From NCBI RefSeq assembly GCF_001185345.1, contig NZ_KQ236746.1, forward strand, positions 147,553-211,552: 64,000 nt of DNA. Reading direction: 5' to 3'. Numbering within the stretch: position 1 is the stretch's first letter; every line of letters starts with the position of its first letter. Below are positions 63,785-64,000 of this stretch, piece by piece. Source of the stretch: Dorea sp. D27 (GTDB lineage: Bacteria; Bacillota; Clostridia; Lachnospirales; Lachnospiraceae). The position numbers and the translations under genes were made by a program. A model generated the notes under the pieces. The model was given only the letters and a program-made list of their open reading frames with translations. It did no database searches and was not told where the DNA came from.

Positions 63785-64000
63785 ATGGCAGACAAAGTGA
63801 TTCGTACGATAGGTGTTTTGACAAGTGGCGGAGATGCCCCTGGAATGAATGCAGCTATCCGTGCAGTTGTCAGGACGGGATTAGGAAAAGACTTGAAAGT
63901 GAGAGGCATCAGAAGAGGATATCAGGGTCTTTTGAACGAAGAGATCATAGACCTGTCGGCCAGAGATGTATCCGATACCATCCAGCGCGGAGGCACTATC
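63785..64000 (+). CDS. pfkA: 6-phosphofructokinase, N-terminal part (runs off window end)
   Basis: The start at 63785 follows GGAGGAATTGAA. The 72 visible residues include [20 protein letters not shown] (ATP-binding glycine motif GGDAPGMN), [20 protein letters not shown] and DTIQRGGTI, all diagnostic of ATP-dependent phosphofructokinase in glycolysis. It is truncated by the window edge; nothing suggests a defect. Confidence 0.96.
   Translation, partial: MADKVIRTIGVLTSGGDAPGMNAAIRAVVRTGLGKDLKVRGIRRGYQGLLNEEIIDLSARDVSDTIQRGGTI

Overview
The window reads as a chromosomal segment of an endospore-forming gut Firmicute, most likely Lachnospiraceae. The evidence is spoIIR, a SipL-like SPOCS/LysM protein, two collagen-like spore-surface genes with sigma-K-type promoters, the order ispE / FCD regulator / spoIIR / CDF / acyl-ACP thioesterase / S1 protein / dnaE / pfkA, and strong AGGAGG ribosome sites. 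Species is not determined. The core right half is visibly GC-richer than the left accessory part.

Layout. (1) 1-11.7 kb is accessory DNA: the end of an IS110-type element, a deoxynucleoside-kinase-like gene, a GNAT relic, an HrgA-type protein, an XRE regulator with a wrecked ImmA peptidase gene, then a decaying prophage. The prophage has a broken sigma-like gene, a broken structural gene, a broken holin, a second IS110 element, an intact amidase, a broken small recombinase and an intact large serine recombinase. (2) 11.9-19.4 kb is an AT-rich defence locus with five genes on one strand: C5 cytosine methyltransferase, MORC/MutL-like GHKL ATPase, Z1-domain helicase, DUF4420 PD-(D/E)XK protein and an AspBHI/Mrr-like endonuclease. 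(3) 19.4-25.3 kb is scrap and cargo: a DUF1016 nuclease, an IS256 element, a frameshifted DUF4238 gene, GNAT remains, and three related relics that end in a short methyltransferase-like motif. One of these is preceded by a duplicate DUF1016 tail. (4) 25.5-29.9 kb holds a minus-strand run of collagen-like protein, acyl carrier protein, AMP-ligase (frameshifted) and BtrH-like acyltransferase. It is divergent from a second collagen-like gene, and both directions carry sigma-K-like promoters. (5) 30-45.1 kb is signalling: an EIIC-EAL fusion, a GGDEF-EAL membrane protein, a hybrid histidine kinase, a GGDEF protein coupled to a methyltransferase, a MarR/FUSC pair, glgB, a TetR regulator and an Hpt protein. 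(6) 45.2-64 kb is housekeeping and sporulation: HAD phosphatase, murF, ddl, pncB, plsC and malQ on the minus strand, then a PrcB-like lipoprotein, sipL-like gene, ispE, an FCD regulator, spoIIR, a CDF transporter, thioesterase, S1 protein, HPr-like protein, dnaE and the start of pfkA on the plus strand.

How they work together. The five-gene defence locus looks like the MORC/MutL-type restriction systems predicted from comparative genomics, with an additional endonuclease that resembles methylation-dependent enzymes. The collagen/ACP/ligase/BtrH run suggests mother-cell production of a spore-surface protein together with an ACP-based acyl-transfer module, although the ligase is frameshifted here. 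The signalling block could connect sugar or ligand sensing to c-di-GMP and to a phosphorelay. All functional calls come from reading translations and motifs; no database search was possible.
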